Source: Candidatus Andeanibacterium colombiense
GTDB taxonomy: Bacteria > Pseudomonadota > Alphaproteobacteria > Sphingomonadales > Sphingomonadaceae
Direction of reading: 5' to 3'
Assembly (NCBI GenBank): GCA_029202985.1
Contig: CP119316.1
Location: 992,001 to 1,056,000 of the forward strand
DNA: 64,000 nucleotides
Below are positions 1-7,451 of the stretch, piece by piece; position 1 is the first letter of the stretch; every line of letters starts with the position of its first letter. The notes beneath the pieces were generated by a model. That model worked only from the letters and a program-made list of their open reading frames with translations, was not told the DNA's origin and made no database searches. The translations under genes were made by a program, and so were the position numbers.

Positions 1-189
1 CTGCCCGACGGTACCCAGGTGGTGGTCTCGAAGGATGGCATGGAAGCCGCGGGCGGATCGATCCTCGGGCTGATGATGCTCGGTGCGGCCAAGGGCGCGA
101 CGGTCGAGATCATCGTCACCGGCGAGGATGCCGAAACCAAGCTGACCAAGCTGGTCGGGCTGGTGATGGACGGCTTCGGGGAAGACTGA
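1..189 (+). CDS. ptsH: HPr-family phosphocarrier protein, C-terminal part (5' end outside window)
   Basis: The first 62 codons read in frame from base 1 to a TGA at 187-189. The segment GGSILGLMMLGAAKG matches the HPr region around the regulatory serine (Ser46 of the family), followed by the usual hydrophobic strand and acidic C-terminus. The phosphorylated histidine (His15 of the family) would lie before the window. In alphaproteobacteria HPr belongs to the incomplete nitrogen-type PTS, passing phosphate from EI to EIIA proteins as a regulatory signal rather than importing sugar. The family assignment is good; the regulatory role is inferred from the lineage. Confidence 0.85.
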   Translation: MPDGTQVVVSKDGMEAAGGSILGLMMLGAAKGATVEIIVTGEDAETKLTKLVGLVMDGFGED

Positions 190-201
190 TAGCGCCCAGG
201 C

Positions 202-1002
202 ATGCGCCGCCAGATCACCGGTTTTTCCAATCCAACGGTCAAATATTTGCGCTCCTTGCGCGAGAAGAAGCACCGCAAGCGCGAGGGCAAGTTCCTCGCC
301 GAAGGGCTGCGCCTGCTGACCGATGCGCTGGAAAGCGGGCATGTACCCGAGATGCTGGTGATGTCGAGCGAGCGGGACGAGCACAAACTGCTCGCATCTC
401 TGGAACTGGCGGTCGAGGCGGCGGGCGGCGAAGTGGTCGAATGCACGCCCGACATTCTCGCCAAGATCTCGGGCAAGGATAATCCGCAGGCGGTCGCCGG
501 AGTATTCGCCGAGTTCGACACTTCGCTCGCCGCGATCGACCGCTCGGCCGCGCCGATCTGGCTGGTGGCACAGGCTTTGCGCGATCCGGGCAATCTCGGC
601 ACGATGCTGCGCACCGGTGATGCGGTCGGCGCGGGCGGGTTGATCCTGATCGACGATTGCGCCGATCCCTTCTCGGTCGAGGCGGTGCGCGCGAGCATGG
701 GGGCGATCTTCACCCAGAGACTGGCCCAGGCGCGGTGGGAGGAGTTCCTGCCCTGGCTGCGTTCGGGAGCCGGGCAGTTGGTCGCAGCGTCGCTCCGCGA
801 CGCCCAACCCTATCGCACCGCGCCCTATGCCGCGCCGTGCTTTCTGCTGGTCGGCAACGAATCCCGAGGGCTACCGCAGGACTATGAAGACGCCTGCGAC
901 CTGCGGGTGACGATGCCAATGCGCGGGCGGGCCGATAGCCTCAACGCCGCGGTTGCCGGTGCGGTGCTGGCTTACGAGGCGCTAGCGGCTCTGGACCGCT
1001 GA
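202..1002 (+). CDS. SpoU/TrmH-family RNA 2'-O-ribose methyltransferase
   Basis: A 266-residue protein with an N-terminal substrate-binding region (NPTVKYLRSLREKKHRKREG, the usual opening of RlmB-like enzymes) and a C-terminal SPOUT domain. SPOUT motif 1 is seen in ALRDPGNLGTMLRTGDAVG, motif 2 in LLVGNESRGLP, and motif 3 in the SLNAAVAGAVLAYEAL stretch. The fold binds S-adenosylmethionine in a trefoil knot and methylates a ribose in 23S rRNA or tRNA. The exact target nucleotide cannot be read from the sequence. It begins 12 bases after the HPr stop, so it may be co-transcribed with it. The start ATG is the only good one near the end of HPr. Confidence 0.88.
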   Translation: MRRQITGFSNPTVKYLRSLREKKHRKREGKFLAEGLRLLTDALESGHVPEMLVMSSERDEHKLLASLELAVEAAGGEVVECTPDILAKISGKDNPQAVAGVFAEFDTSLAAIDRSAAPIWLVAQALRDPGNLGTMLRTGDAVGAGGLILIDDCADPFSVEAVRASMGAIFTQRLAQARWEEFLPWLRSGAGQLVAASLRDAQPYRTAPYAAPCFLLVGNESRGLPQDYEDACDLRVTMPMRGRADSLNAAVAGAVLAYEALAALDR

Positions 1003-1091
1003 CAGGCCGCATTCAGCACCGTGGGCGAATAGACAAGCTCAACGCCGCGACTTATGCATTCAAGCAATCCACGCAAATCGGGAGTTGGACG

Positions 1092-1673
1092 ATGATTCAC
1101 CGCAAGCCCTTCGGTGCCGCAGCCTTGCTTGCGCTGCTGTCCATTCCCGCCATGGCCGCCGCGCCCGCCGTCAGCGCGCCGGGCTGGACGGTCGACAAGG
1201 GCGCCTCGACGCTCGGCTTCGAAGGCGTCGGCGACGGTTCGCCTTTTGCCGGCAAGTTCGGCGCCTGGGACGCAGCGATCCATTTCGATCCGGCCGATCT
1301 CGCCGCGAGCAGCGCCGAAGTGACAATCCAGACCGGCAGCGCAGTGACCGGCGATCCCTCGCGCGACGAGCCGCTTCCCTCTCCCCAATGGTTCTCGACC
1401 GAAGCCTTCCCGACCGCGACCTTCACCACCACCGCGATCAAATCGACCGGGCCCAACGCCTATCTCGCCGAGGGCAACCTCAGCATTCGCGGCGTGAGCA
1501 AGGCGGTGCAACTGCCCTTCACCCTGACCATCGCCGGCAACAAGGCCGACATGGAAGGCAGCCTGACGATCGACCGCAGTCTGTGGGAGATTGGCGCGGG
1601 TTCGTGGCAGGATCATTCGGTCGATCCGAACGTGACGGTCAAGGTCAAGCTTTCGGCAACAAAGGCGGGCTGA
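1092..1673 (+). CDS. YceI-family periplasmic lipid-binding protein
   Basis: A 193-residue exported protein. Residues 1-23 form a signal peptide ending near AMAAAPA. The mature part shows the YceI lipocalin-like pattern: WTVDKGASTLGFEGVG at the start, FAGKFGAWDAAIHFDP, a central FPTATFTTTAIK, and the C-terminal SLWEIGAGSWQD and VKVKLSATK strands. The family binds polyisoprenoids or fatty acids inside a beta-barrel, often under stress. It ends one base before the convergent lipoprotein gene. An AG-rich ribosome-binding site (cgggagttgg) precedes the ATG. No ligand can be assigned. Confidence 0.88.
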   Translation: MIHRKPFGAAALLALLSIPAMAAAPAVSAPGWTVDKGASTLGFEGVGDGSPFAGKFGAWDAAIHFDPADLAASSAEVTIQTGSAVTGDPSRDEPLPSPQWFSTEAFPTATFTTTAIKSTGPNAYLAEGNLSIRGVSKAVQLPFTLTIAGNKADMEGSLTIDRSLWEIGAGSWQDHSVDPNVTVKVKLSATKAG

Positions 1674-2426
1674 TCAGTCCCCCGCGACGAAAGCGGTCAG
1701 CTTCCACGCGCCGTCCTTCCGCTCCGCGATCAGGCGATAATCGATGATCGCGCGCAATTTCGCCGCTTCGATATATCCGTTCCTCCCGTCATGCAGCTTG
1801 ACCTTGGCGAAGGCGGCGGGATCGCTCTGGACCTCGATCGCATCCCACGAAATCGTCTCGATCACCTTGGCATCGGCCGTGGGCGCCGCGCGCACCGGGA
1901 CATTCACGCCCTTCACCATCATCCCGAAATAGGGATCGTCGAGCGGAATATCCTGCGCGAAATACCACGGCATCGTCAGGCTGCCGTCCGCACCGGCGGC
2001 ACAACCCAGCGGCAGCAGGTTGGCGAGTGCCGTCCACAGACCACTATCGGCCTGACCGAGCCGTTTCTTCAATTCGCCGACGCCCGATCCGCCGCCGAAA
2101 TCGAGCACGATGTCCTTGGCCGAAAGCGCCTCCAGCGCATCGGTATCGCGCGCTATCACCGCGGCGGCCAGTTGCTCGCGGAATTCAAGCGCACCTGGCT
2201 GGTCGATGCAGGCATCGCGCGGATGCCACGGGCCGGCTTGCGGGGGATTGGTGAGCGACGTGAGAAAGCGATTGGCCGCGTCGGGTCCTGAATCTTCAGG
2301 CAGCCGGTCTTCCGGCAGCGGAGCGTTCGCCTTGGCATCGGATTTGTCGGGCGTGGCACTGGCCTGCTCGCCCGGCGAGCACGCCGCGAGCGCCATCATC
2401 GCCACCAGCGCCCATACTGTCCTCAT
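1674..2426 (-). CDS. SH3-domain lipoprotein of unknown function
   Basis: A 250-residue lipoprotein. The signal peptide carries a lipobox, LAAC, with Cys16 as the lipidated residue, followed by a Ser/Pro/Glu-rich linker. The centre (about residues 65-140) shows no recognised domain. Residues of about 165-220 look like a bacterial SH3 domain (VNVPVRAAPTADAKVIETIS, then GRNGYIEAAKLR), a fold that often binds cell-wall peptides. Its ATG overlaps the rmuC stop codon by ATGA, so it is probably translated from the same message. The function is unknown; a cell-envelope role is inferred only from the lipoprotein signal and the SH3 fold. Confidence 0.75.
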   Translation of the reverse strand: MRTVWALVAMMALAACSPGEQASATPDKSDAKANAPLPEDRLPEDSGPDAANRFLTSLTNPPQAGPWHPRDACIDQPGALEFREQLAAAVIARDTDALEALSAKDIVLDFGGGSGVGELKKRLGQADSGLWTALANLLPLGCAAGADGSLTMPWYFAQDIPLDDPYFGMMVKGVNVPVRAAPTADAKVIETISWDAIEVQSDPAAFAKVKLHDGRNGYIEAAKLRAIIDYRLIAERKDGAWKLTAFVAGD

Positions 2427-3742
2427 TCGGCGGCTTCTCCTTCATCGACCGCTTCCGCGCCGATCACGTCGTTCGCGACATAGCGGGGGGCGGATTCGAC
2501 CAGCGGAACTTCGTCAAGTTCGCGCTTGCCGATCTCGATACCCTTGTCCTTGAGGCGCCGCCCGGCGGAGACAACATTGCGCTCAAAGCTTCCGACAAAC
2601 TTGTTGTAATTGCTTACCGCGCTCTCAAGCCCTCCGCCGACGCGCTTCAGATGCTCGGCCGCGACGGCGATGCGGTCATAGAGTTCCGCCCCGATCCGCC
2701 CGATCTCGCGCGCTTCCTGAGCCAGTGCGTCCTGCCGCCAGACCTGCGCTACGGTGCGTGCGATCGCGACGAGATTGGTCGGCGTCGCGAGCAGCACCCG
2801 CCGCTCGAACGCGAAATCCCACATTCCCGGCTCGTGTTCGAGCGCGGCGGCGACGAAATGTTCGCCCGGCACGAACATAACCACATAATCGGGCGCATCC
2901 TCGAACTGGCTCTGATAGCTCTTCGCGCCGAGCTGCTGGATGTGGGTCTTCATCGACGCGACATGGGCGGCCATCGCGGAATGCCGCCCCTCGTCAGTAT
3001 CGGCCTCGAATGCCTGCTGATAAGCGACCAGCGAGACCTTGGCGTCGATCACCAGCACCTTACCGCCCGGAATCCGCACGATCGCATCGGGCCGCAGGCG
3101 CCCGTCCTCGGTATCGATCGACTGCTCAAGCAGGAAATCGGTGTGCTGCGACAGGCCGCAGCTTTCGAGGAGGTTCTTCAGCTGCTGTTCGCCCCAGCGC
3201 CCGCGCGCCTTGGGCGCATTGGTAAGCGCGCTGCTGAGCCGCATCGCCTCGTCGCGCACCGCCTGCTGGCCTTCCTTCATCGACTGGATCAGCCCGGCAA
3301 GCTGGCCGAACGCATCGACCCGCTGCTTCTCGAGCCCGGTCACCTGATCCTCATAGCTCTTGAGCCGGGTATGCACCGGCTCGAGCAGCGCCTTCAGCTT
3401 TTCGGCCGAAGCGCTCTCCGAATGGCCGAAGCGTTCCTTCGCGGTTTCGAGGAATTGTTCCTGCGCCCTGGCCAGCACTTCGCCGCCAGTCGCGCGGAAC
3501 TGAACGAGCATCGCCTCGCGCGCATCGTTCAGCGCCGCCACCTGCTTGTCGAAATTCTCCGCGTTGGCGCTAAGGGTCGCCTTGAGGGTCGCGTTCTCGA
3601 TCCGGGCATCGCCGAGTTCCTTGATCGCCGCCTTGAACTCGCTCTCGTCGCGCTCCCCGCCCGCGCGCGAACGGAGGAACCAGCCGAGCGCAAGCCCGGC
3701 CAGCAGGGCGACGAAAACCAGAGCGACGGCAAGCAAGTCCAT
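2423..3742 (-). CDS. rmuC: RmuC-like DNA recombination protein
   Basis: A 439-residue protein. It opens with one membrane helix (LLAVALVFVALLAGLALGWFL), continues with a long coiled coil (about residues 30-180, with repeated Glu/Lys/Ala heptads) and ends with the RmuC nuclease-like core, including GRWGEQQLKNLLESCGL and VLVIDAKVSLVAYQQAFE. RmuC limits recombination at inverted repeats and is thought to be an endonuclease-fold protein. A longer reading frame runs 30 codons upstream, but those codons cross a perfect hairpin, and the ATG at 3742 begins directly with the membrane helix. It overlaps the downstream lipoprotein gene by 4 bases. Confidence 0.87.
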   Translation of the reverse strand: MDLLAVALVFVALLAGLALGWFLRSRAGGERDESEFKAAIKELGDARIENATLKATLSANAENFDKQVAALNDAREAMLVQFRATGGEVLARAQEQFLETAKERFGHSESASAEKLKALLEPVHTRLKSYEDQVTGLEKQRVDAFGQLAGLIQSMKEGQQAVRDEAMRLSSALTNAPKARGRWGEQQLKNLLESCGLSQHTDFLLEQSIDTEDGRLRPDAIVRIPGGKVLVIDAKVSLVAYQQAFEADTDEGRHSAMAAHVASMKTHIQQLGAKSYQSQFEDAPDYVVMFVPGEHFVAAALEHEPGMWDFAFERRVLLATPTNLVAIARTVAQVWRQDALAQEAREIGRIGAELYDRIAVAAEHLKRVGGGLESAVSNYNKFVGSFERNVVSAGRRLKDKGIEIGKRELDEVPLVESAPRYVANDVIGAEAVDEGEAAE

Positions 3743-3761
3743 TTTTAAACTCCATGCGCTT

Positions 3762-3789
3762 GTGGGCGCCCTCCATTGAGGGCGCCCAC
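3762..3789 (-). terminator. perfect hairpin between the small gene and rmuC
   Basis: GTGGGCGCCCTC at 3762-3773 and its exact complement at 3778-3789 enclose a 4-base loop, giving a 12-bp stem. It lies 9 bases after the stop of the small minus-strand gene and 20 bases before the rmuC start. The minus strand has only a delayed T/A stretch after the stem, so it may be a terminator for the small gene, a processing site, or a structure that limits read-through into rmuC. Confidence 0.5.
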
Positions 3790-3798
3790 GCTGCGCGC

Positions 3799-3984
3799 TT
3801 AGCAGGCGAAACGGGCCTTCATGAGTGCCCAATGATCTTCAAACATGAGTTCGAAATCACGGACCGCTTGCCACCGGCGGGAAAATCCGCGCGATGACTT
3901 GCACACGAATTTGCAACCAGCATCATTACAATGCCAGAACCACTTCGCATCATGCTCGCGCAGCTCAACCCGCCAATAAGGCAT
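3799..3984 (-). CDS. small basic/aromatic protein of unknown function
   Basis: A 61-codon reading frame with a composition unlike antisense noise: four Trp, four Cys and no long Ala/Arg runs. The pattern WRVELREHDAKWFWHC, then a Gly-Cys turn and SSRGFSRRWQAVRDFEL, resembles small DUF1508/YegP-type beta-hairpin proteins (a Trp-rich strand pair followed by a helix), but this is only a visual likeness. A strong hairpin just after its stop supports its being a separate short transcription unit. It faces away from fhs, from which it is separated by about 410 bases. Confidence 0.45.
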   Translation of the reverse strand: MPYWRVELREHDAKWFWHCNDAGCKFVCKSSRGFSRRWQAVRDFELMFEDHWALMKARFAC

Positions 3985-4394
3985 TGTGAGTCTCCGCGTA
4001 TTTTCGAGCTAAGCTGAGATCGCCATCGGCCGATCGTCGTTATCACACGCCGCGTTATATCTCGTCCGGCTTCTTATGGGGTCTCGTCCGGTTTCTTATG
4101 AGGGATGCGCATTGTACAAAAAGATACGGTCAAGTCGGGGGGTCAATCAGCTACCGGACAATGCCCGGATCTTATGGTCGCCCATTCCATCAGACAGGAC
4201 AGCATAACCCAACGGCGCGACCGAACAAGGCGCGGCTTGCGGTTTTCCCTCCACTTTCGCCTAATCTGCCTGCGGACGGCCGCCGGGCGCGAGAATCACC
4301 TTGAGGATTCCGGGCGGAAAATTGTATGAGCAACTTACAAATTTTCAGATTCGCGAATTTTTCGTGATTGCGAACAGAAACGAGGAACCCTGAC
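3985..4394. other. 410-base leader/intergenic region before fhs
   Basis: No convincing gene was found. This stretch is visibly more AT-rich than its flanks, particularly at 4320-4380. It holds a pair of direct repeats at 4060-4102 and a weaker third copy at 4165-4177, described separately. It must contain the fhs promoter and probably that of the small minus-strand gene. A Shine-Dalgarno GAGGAA (4382-4387) precedes the fhs ATG. No known folate riboswitch could be recognised by eye. Confidence 0.6.
4060..4102 (+). repeat. two tandem 21-base direct repeats
   Basis: Two copies of TCTCGTCCGGyTTCTTATGr stand head to tail at 4060-4080 and 4082-4102, differing at two or three positions. A shortened copy, CCGGATCTTATGG, lies at 4165-4177. 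They occupy the AT-rich gap before fhs. Repeated sites of this sort could bind a regulator. They could also be the end of a decayed transposon, since IS21-type ends carry multiple transposase sites. No transposase remnant is seen. Confidence 0.6.
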
Positions 4395-6062
4395 ATGGCC
4401 AGTGATATCGAGATTGCACGCGCGGCTACCATGAAGCCGATTATGGATATCGGCGCGAAACTTGGCATTCCCGATGAATCGCTCCAGCCTTACGGCCGGT
4501 TCAAGGCCAAGATCTCGATGGACTGGATCAACACCCAGGCGTCGAACGCGGACGGCAAGCTGATCCTCGTCACCGCGATCAACCCGACCCCGGCCGGCGA
4601 AGGCAAGACCACCACCTCGGTGGGCCTGCATGACGGCCTGTGCCGCATCGGCAAGAAGTCGATCGTCGCGCTGCGCGAACCGAGCCTCGGCCCCTGCTTC
4701 GGCGTCAAGGGCGGCGCGGCCGGCGGCGGCTATGCGCAGGTCGTGCCGATGGAGGACATCAACCTCCACTTCACCGGCGACTTCCATGCGATCACCAGCG
4801 CGCACAACCTGCTCTCGGCGCTGCTCGACAACCACATCTACTGGGGCAACGAGCAGGGCCTCGACACCCGCCGCATCGCCTGGCGCCGCGTGCTCGACAT
4901 GAACGATCGCGCGTTGCGCCAGATCGTCAACTCGCTCGGCGGCGTCTCGAACGGCTATCCGCGCGAAACCGGCTTCGACATCACCGTCGCTTCGGAAATC
5001 ATGGCGATCCTGTGCCTCGCGACCAGCCTCGAGGATCTTGAGGAATCGATCGGCAACATCATCGTCGGCTACCGCCGCGACAAGACCGCGGTCCGCGCGC
5101 GCGACATCAAGGCCCACCAGGCGATGACGGTGCTGCTGAAGGATGCGATCCAGCCGAACCTGGTCCAGACGCTCGAGAACAACCCGGCGTTCATCCACGG
5201 CGGGCCGTTCGCGAACATCGCCCACGGCTGCAACTCGGTCACCGCGACCAAGACCGCGCTCAAGCTGGCCGACTATGTCGTGACCGAAGCCGGCTTCGGC
5301 GCCGACCTCGGGGCGGAGAAGTTCTTCGACATCAAGTGCCGCAAGGCGGGCCTCAGTCCCTCGGCGGTGGTGATCGTCGCGACTGTTCGCGCACTCAAGA
5401 TGAACGGCGGGGTCGCCAAGGCCGACCTCGGCAACGAGAACGTCGATGCGGTCAAGATCGGCGTCGCGAACCTGCTGCGCCACCTCGAGAACGTCCAGAA
5501 GTTCGGCGTCCCCGCGGTCGTTGCGATCAACCACTTCATCGCCGACACCGACGCCGAGATCCAGGCGATCAAGGATGCCGTGGCCGCCAAGGGCGCCGAA
5601 GCGATCCTGTGCCAGCATTGGGCCAAGGGTTCGGAAGGGACCGAGGAACTCGCCAAGCGGGTCGTCGCGATCATCGATGAGGGCAAGGCCGACTTCAAGC
5701 CGCTCTACCCCTCGGAAATGCCGCTGTTCGACAAGATCAACACGATCGCGACCGAAATCTACCGCGCCAACGCGGCGACTGCCGACGATTCGGTCAAGAA
5801 GCAGCTCAAGCAGTGGGAAGACGACGGCTTCGGCAATCTCCCGGTCTGCATGGCCAAGACCCAGTACAGCTTCACCACCGATCCGACCAAGCTCGGCGCG
5901 CCGACCGGCTTCACGATCCCGGTGCGCGAAGTGCGCCTGTCGGCGGGCGCCGGTTTCATCGTCGCGATCTGCGGCGAGATCATGACCATGCCGGGCCTGC
6001 CCAAGGTGCCGTCGGCCGAGAAGATCCGGCTTGAAAACGGCGTGATCGAAGGCCTGTTCTGA
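4395..6062 (+). CDS. fhs: formate-tetrahydrofolate ligase
   Basis: A 555-residue enzyme, the normal length for the family. It joins formate to tetrahydrofolate using ATP, giving 10-formyl-THF for purine and formyl-methionine synthesis. The P-loop lies in NPTPAGEGKTTTSVGL (GEGKTTT at residues 68-74). Other family blocks are LREPSLGPCFGVKGGAAGGG, the stretch from NLHFTGDFHAI to LLSALLDNHI, HGGPFANIAHGCNS, and KFGVPAVVAINHF. The ATG at 4395 with GAGGAA upstream gives the conserved N-terminus; an upstream ATG in frame adds nine poor residues. A terminator follows at 6161. The gene stands alone in its unit. Confidence 0.96.
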   Translation: MASDIEIARAATMKPIMDIGAKLGIPDESLQPYGRFKAKISMDWINTQASNADGKLILVTAINPTPAGEGKTTTSVGLHDGLCRIGKKSIVALREPSLGPCFGVKGGAAGGGYAQVVPMEDINLHFTGDFHAITSAHNLLSALLDNHIYWGNEQGLDTRRIAWRRVLDMNDRALRQIVNSLGGVSNGYPRETGFDITVASEIMAILCLATSLEDLEESIGNIIVGYRRDKTAVRARDIKAHQAMTVLLKDAIQPNLVQTLENNPAFIHGGPFANIAHGCNSVTATKTALKLADYVVTEAGFGADLGAEKFFDIKCRKAGLSPSAVVIVATVRALKMNGGVAKADLGNENVDAVKIGVANLLRHLENVQKFGVPAVVAINHFIADTDAEIQAIKDAVAAKGAEAILCQHWAKGSEGTEELAKRVVAIIDEGKADFKPLYPSEMPLFDKINTIATEIYRANAATADDSVKKQLKQWEDDGFGNLPVCMAKTQYSFTTDPTKLGAPTGFTIPVREVRLSAGAGFIVAICGEIMTMPGLPKVPSAEKIRLENGVIEGLF

Positions 6063-6070
6063 TACTCCCG

Positions 6071-6150
6071 TCGCCCCAGCGAAGGCTGGGGCCTCAGGCG
6101 GATATGATCCGCCTTGCCGATGGAGATCCCGGCCTTCGCCGGGATGACGA
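6071..6150. repeat. REP-like intergenic element (three nested stem-loops)
   Basis: Three inverted repeats lie side by side: CCCCAGC/GCTGGGG (6074-6091), AGGCGGAT/ATCCGCCT (6096-6114) and ATCCCGGC/GCCGGGAT (6126-6145). The last, with its GAAGGC-type core, is the widespread proteobacterial dispersed repeat often seen between genes in sphingomonads. It lies between the fhs stop and the fhs terminator. Confidence 0.65.
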
Positions 6151-6160
6151 TCAAAGATTG

Positions 6161-6189
6161 GGCCGCCCCTCACCCGGGGCGGCCTTTTT
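6161..6189 (+). terminator. rho-independent terminator of fhs
   Basis: GGCCGCCCC (6161-6169) pairs perfectly with GGGGCGGCC (6176-6184) around a 6-base loop, followed by five T. This is a textbook intrinsic terminator for fhs. Confidence 0.9.
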
Positions 6190-6245
6190 GTTTGCGCGCG
6201 CCGCCGAAGACCTTAATTAGCCTGCTAATAACAACGGGGGCAGCG

Positions 6246-7313
6246 ATGGGAATTGGCCGACTGGCGGCGCTTGCCGTGCTGATAGCGCTCCCCGCGCAGG
6301 CGCAGGACGTTCCCGCGGATCTGACCGCCCTCCCCGCACCCGCCGAATATGCCCCGCCGCGCACCAGTTGGGGCGATCCCGACCTCACCGGCACCTGGCC
6401 GCTCGAGCAGATCAACCAGTCGGGCATCTCGTTCCAGCGGCCCGAGGAATATGGCGCGCGGGTGTGGCTGACGGACGAGGAGTTCGCCAAGCGGCTCGCC
6501 CGCGCGGAAGCTTCCGACGCAGCCTATGATCCGGACAATGCTCGCGGATCGGTCGGACTGGCGGACTGGGTGCGCGCGCAGAGCGTCGCCCATCGCACCT
6601 CGATGCTGGTCAGCCCGGCGGACGGCCGCCTGCCCGCGATGACGGCGGAGGCGCAGGCGCTGTTCAAAGCTGGCAGATCGAGCTGGGTGCCCGACCAGAC
6701 CTATGACTGGGTCGACGATTTCGACCCGTTCGACCGCTGCATCAGCCGCGGGATGCCCGCCTCGATGCTGCCGTTCCGCTACAACAACGGCATTCAGATC
6801 TTCCAGTCGCCGGGCTTCGTGGTGATCCATTTCGAGATGCTCGGCGACCGGCTTATCCCGCTGCGCGGTGCGGGCCACTGGCCCTCGCAGGTGGAAAGCT
6901 GGCTCGGCAGCAGTGTCGGCCACTGGGAAGGCGATACGCTGGTGGTGGAGACGGCCAACATCCACCCGGGCGACAATGCGACGCGGGATGTAGTCCACCG
7001 CGCCGCCTCGCCGATCAACCAGCAGACGCAAGGCGCGCCGCCGTTCAACTCGATCCCGATCAGCGCGCAGGCGAAAGTCGCCGAGCGCTTCATCCTCACC
7101 GGCCCGGACAGCCTAACCTACGAGCTGACCTATTCCGATCCGCAGGTGTTCACCGCCCCGTGGACCGCCCGGATCGACTGGACCCGCGACGATAAATACC
7201 AGCTGTTCGAATATGCCTGCCATGAGGGCAATGTGCAGATCCGCAACTATATCACCGCTTCCCGCCGCCGGCGCGCGGCGGAAGCGGCGGGACTGCCGCC
7301 CGCAGGACAATGA
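6246..7313 (+). CDS. exported protein of unknown function, first of a tandem pair
   Basis: A 355-residue protein with a signal peptide (MGIGRLAALAVLIALPAQAQ). The mature part matches the next gene almost end to end, sharing TSWGDPDLTGTWP-like, HRTSMLVSPADG, WVDDFD, DRCISRG, PFRYNNGI, GHWEGDTLVVET and FEYACHEG. I know this pattern from uncharacterised exported proteins of acidobacteria and sphingomonads, but no function is established. Conserved Asp, Glu, His and Cys residues would suit an enzyme or ligand-binding fold, which is only inference. The ATG at 6246 is chosen because it begins the signal peptide and follows a G-rich site. A longer frame upstream crosses the repeat and terminator. 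Confidence 0.82.
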   Translation: MGIGRLAALAVLIALPAQAQDVPADLTALPAPAEYAPPRTSWGDPDLTGTWPLEQINQSGISFQRPEEYGARVWLTDEEFAKRLARAEASDAAYDPDNARGSVGLADWVRAQSVAHRTSMLVSPADGRLPAMTAEAQALFKAGRSSWVPDQTYDWVDDFDPFDRCISRGMPASMLPFRYNNGIQIFQSPGFVVIHFEMLGDRLIPLRGAGHWPSQVESWLGSSVGHWEGDTLVVETANIHPGDNATRDVVHRAASPINQQTQGAPPFNSIPISAQAKVAERFILTGPDSLTYELTYSDPQVFTAPWTARIDWTRDDKYQLFEYACHEGNVQIRNYITASRRRRAAEAAGLPPAGQ

Positions 7314-7451
7314 CCCGACCGATCGTTACAAAAGCGCTGGTTGATTCTGTCCGAAAATTCTTGCCGAACCGCCTGCTAGGCTCCTATGGATGAGCCGAGT
7401 CCGGCCCCCGCGAGAAGGCCGGCAGGACCATTCTGGGAGAGGTATTCGAAA

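Noticed and set aside
4098..4329. Two overlapping short frames in the fhs leader
   Set aside because: They lack a good ribosome-binding site and have no recognisable family; they lie in the repeat-bearing leader.
3985..4394. A folate-type riboswitch in the fhs leader
   Set aside because: No conserved core or pairing of the known THF riboswitches could be recognised by eye.
4335..6173. A 612-codon frame antisense to fhs
   Set aside because: No motif, and it runs through the fhs terminator and the repeat.
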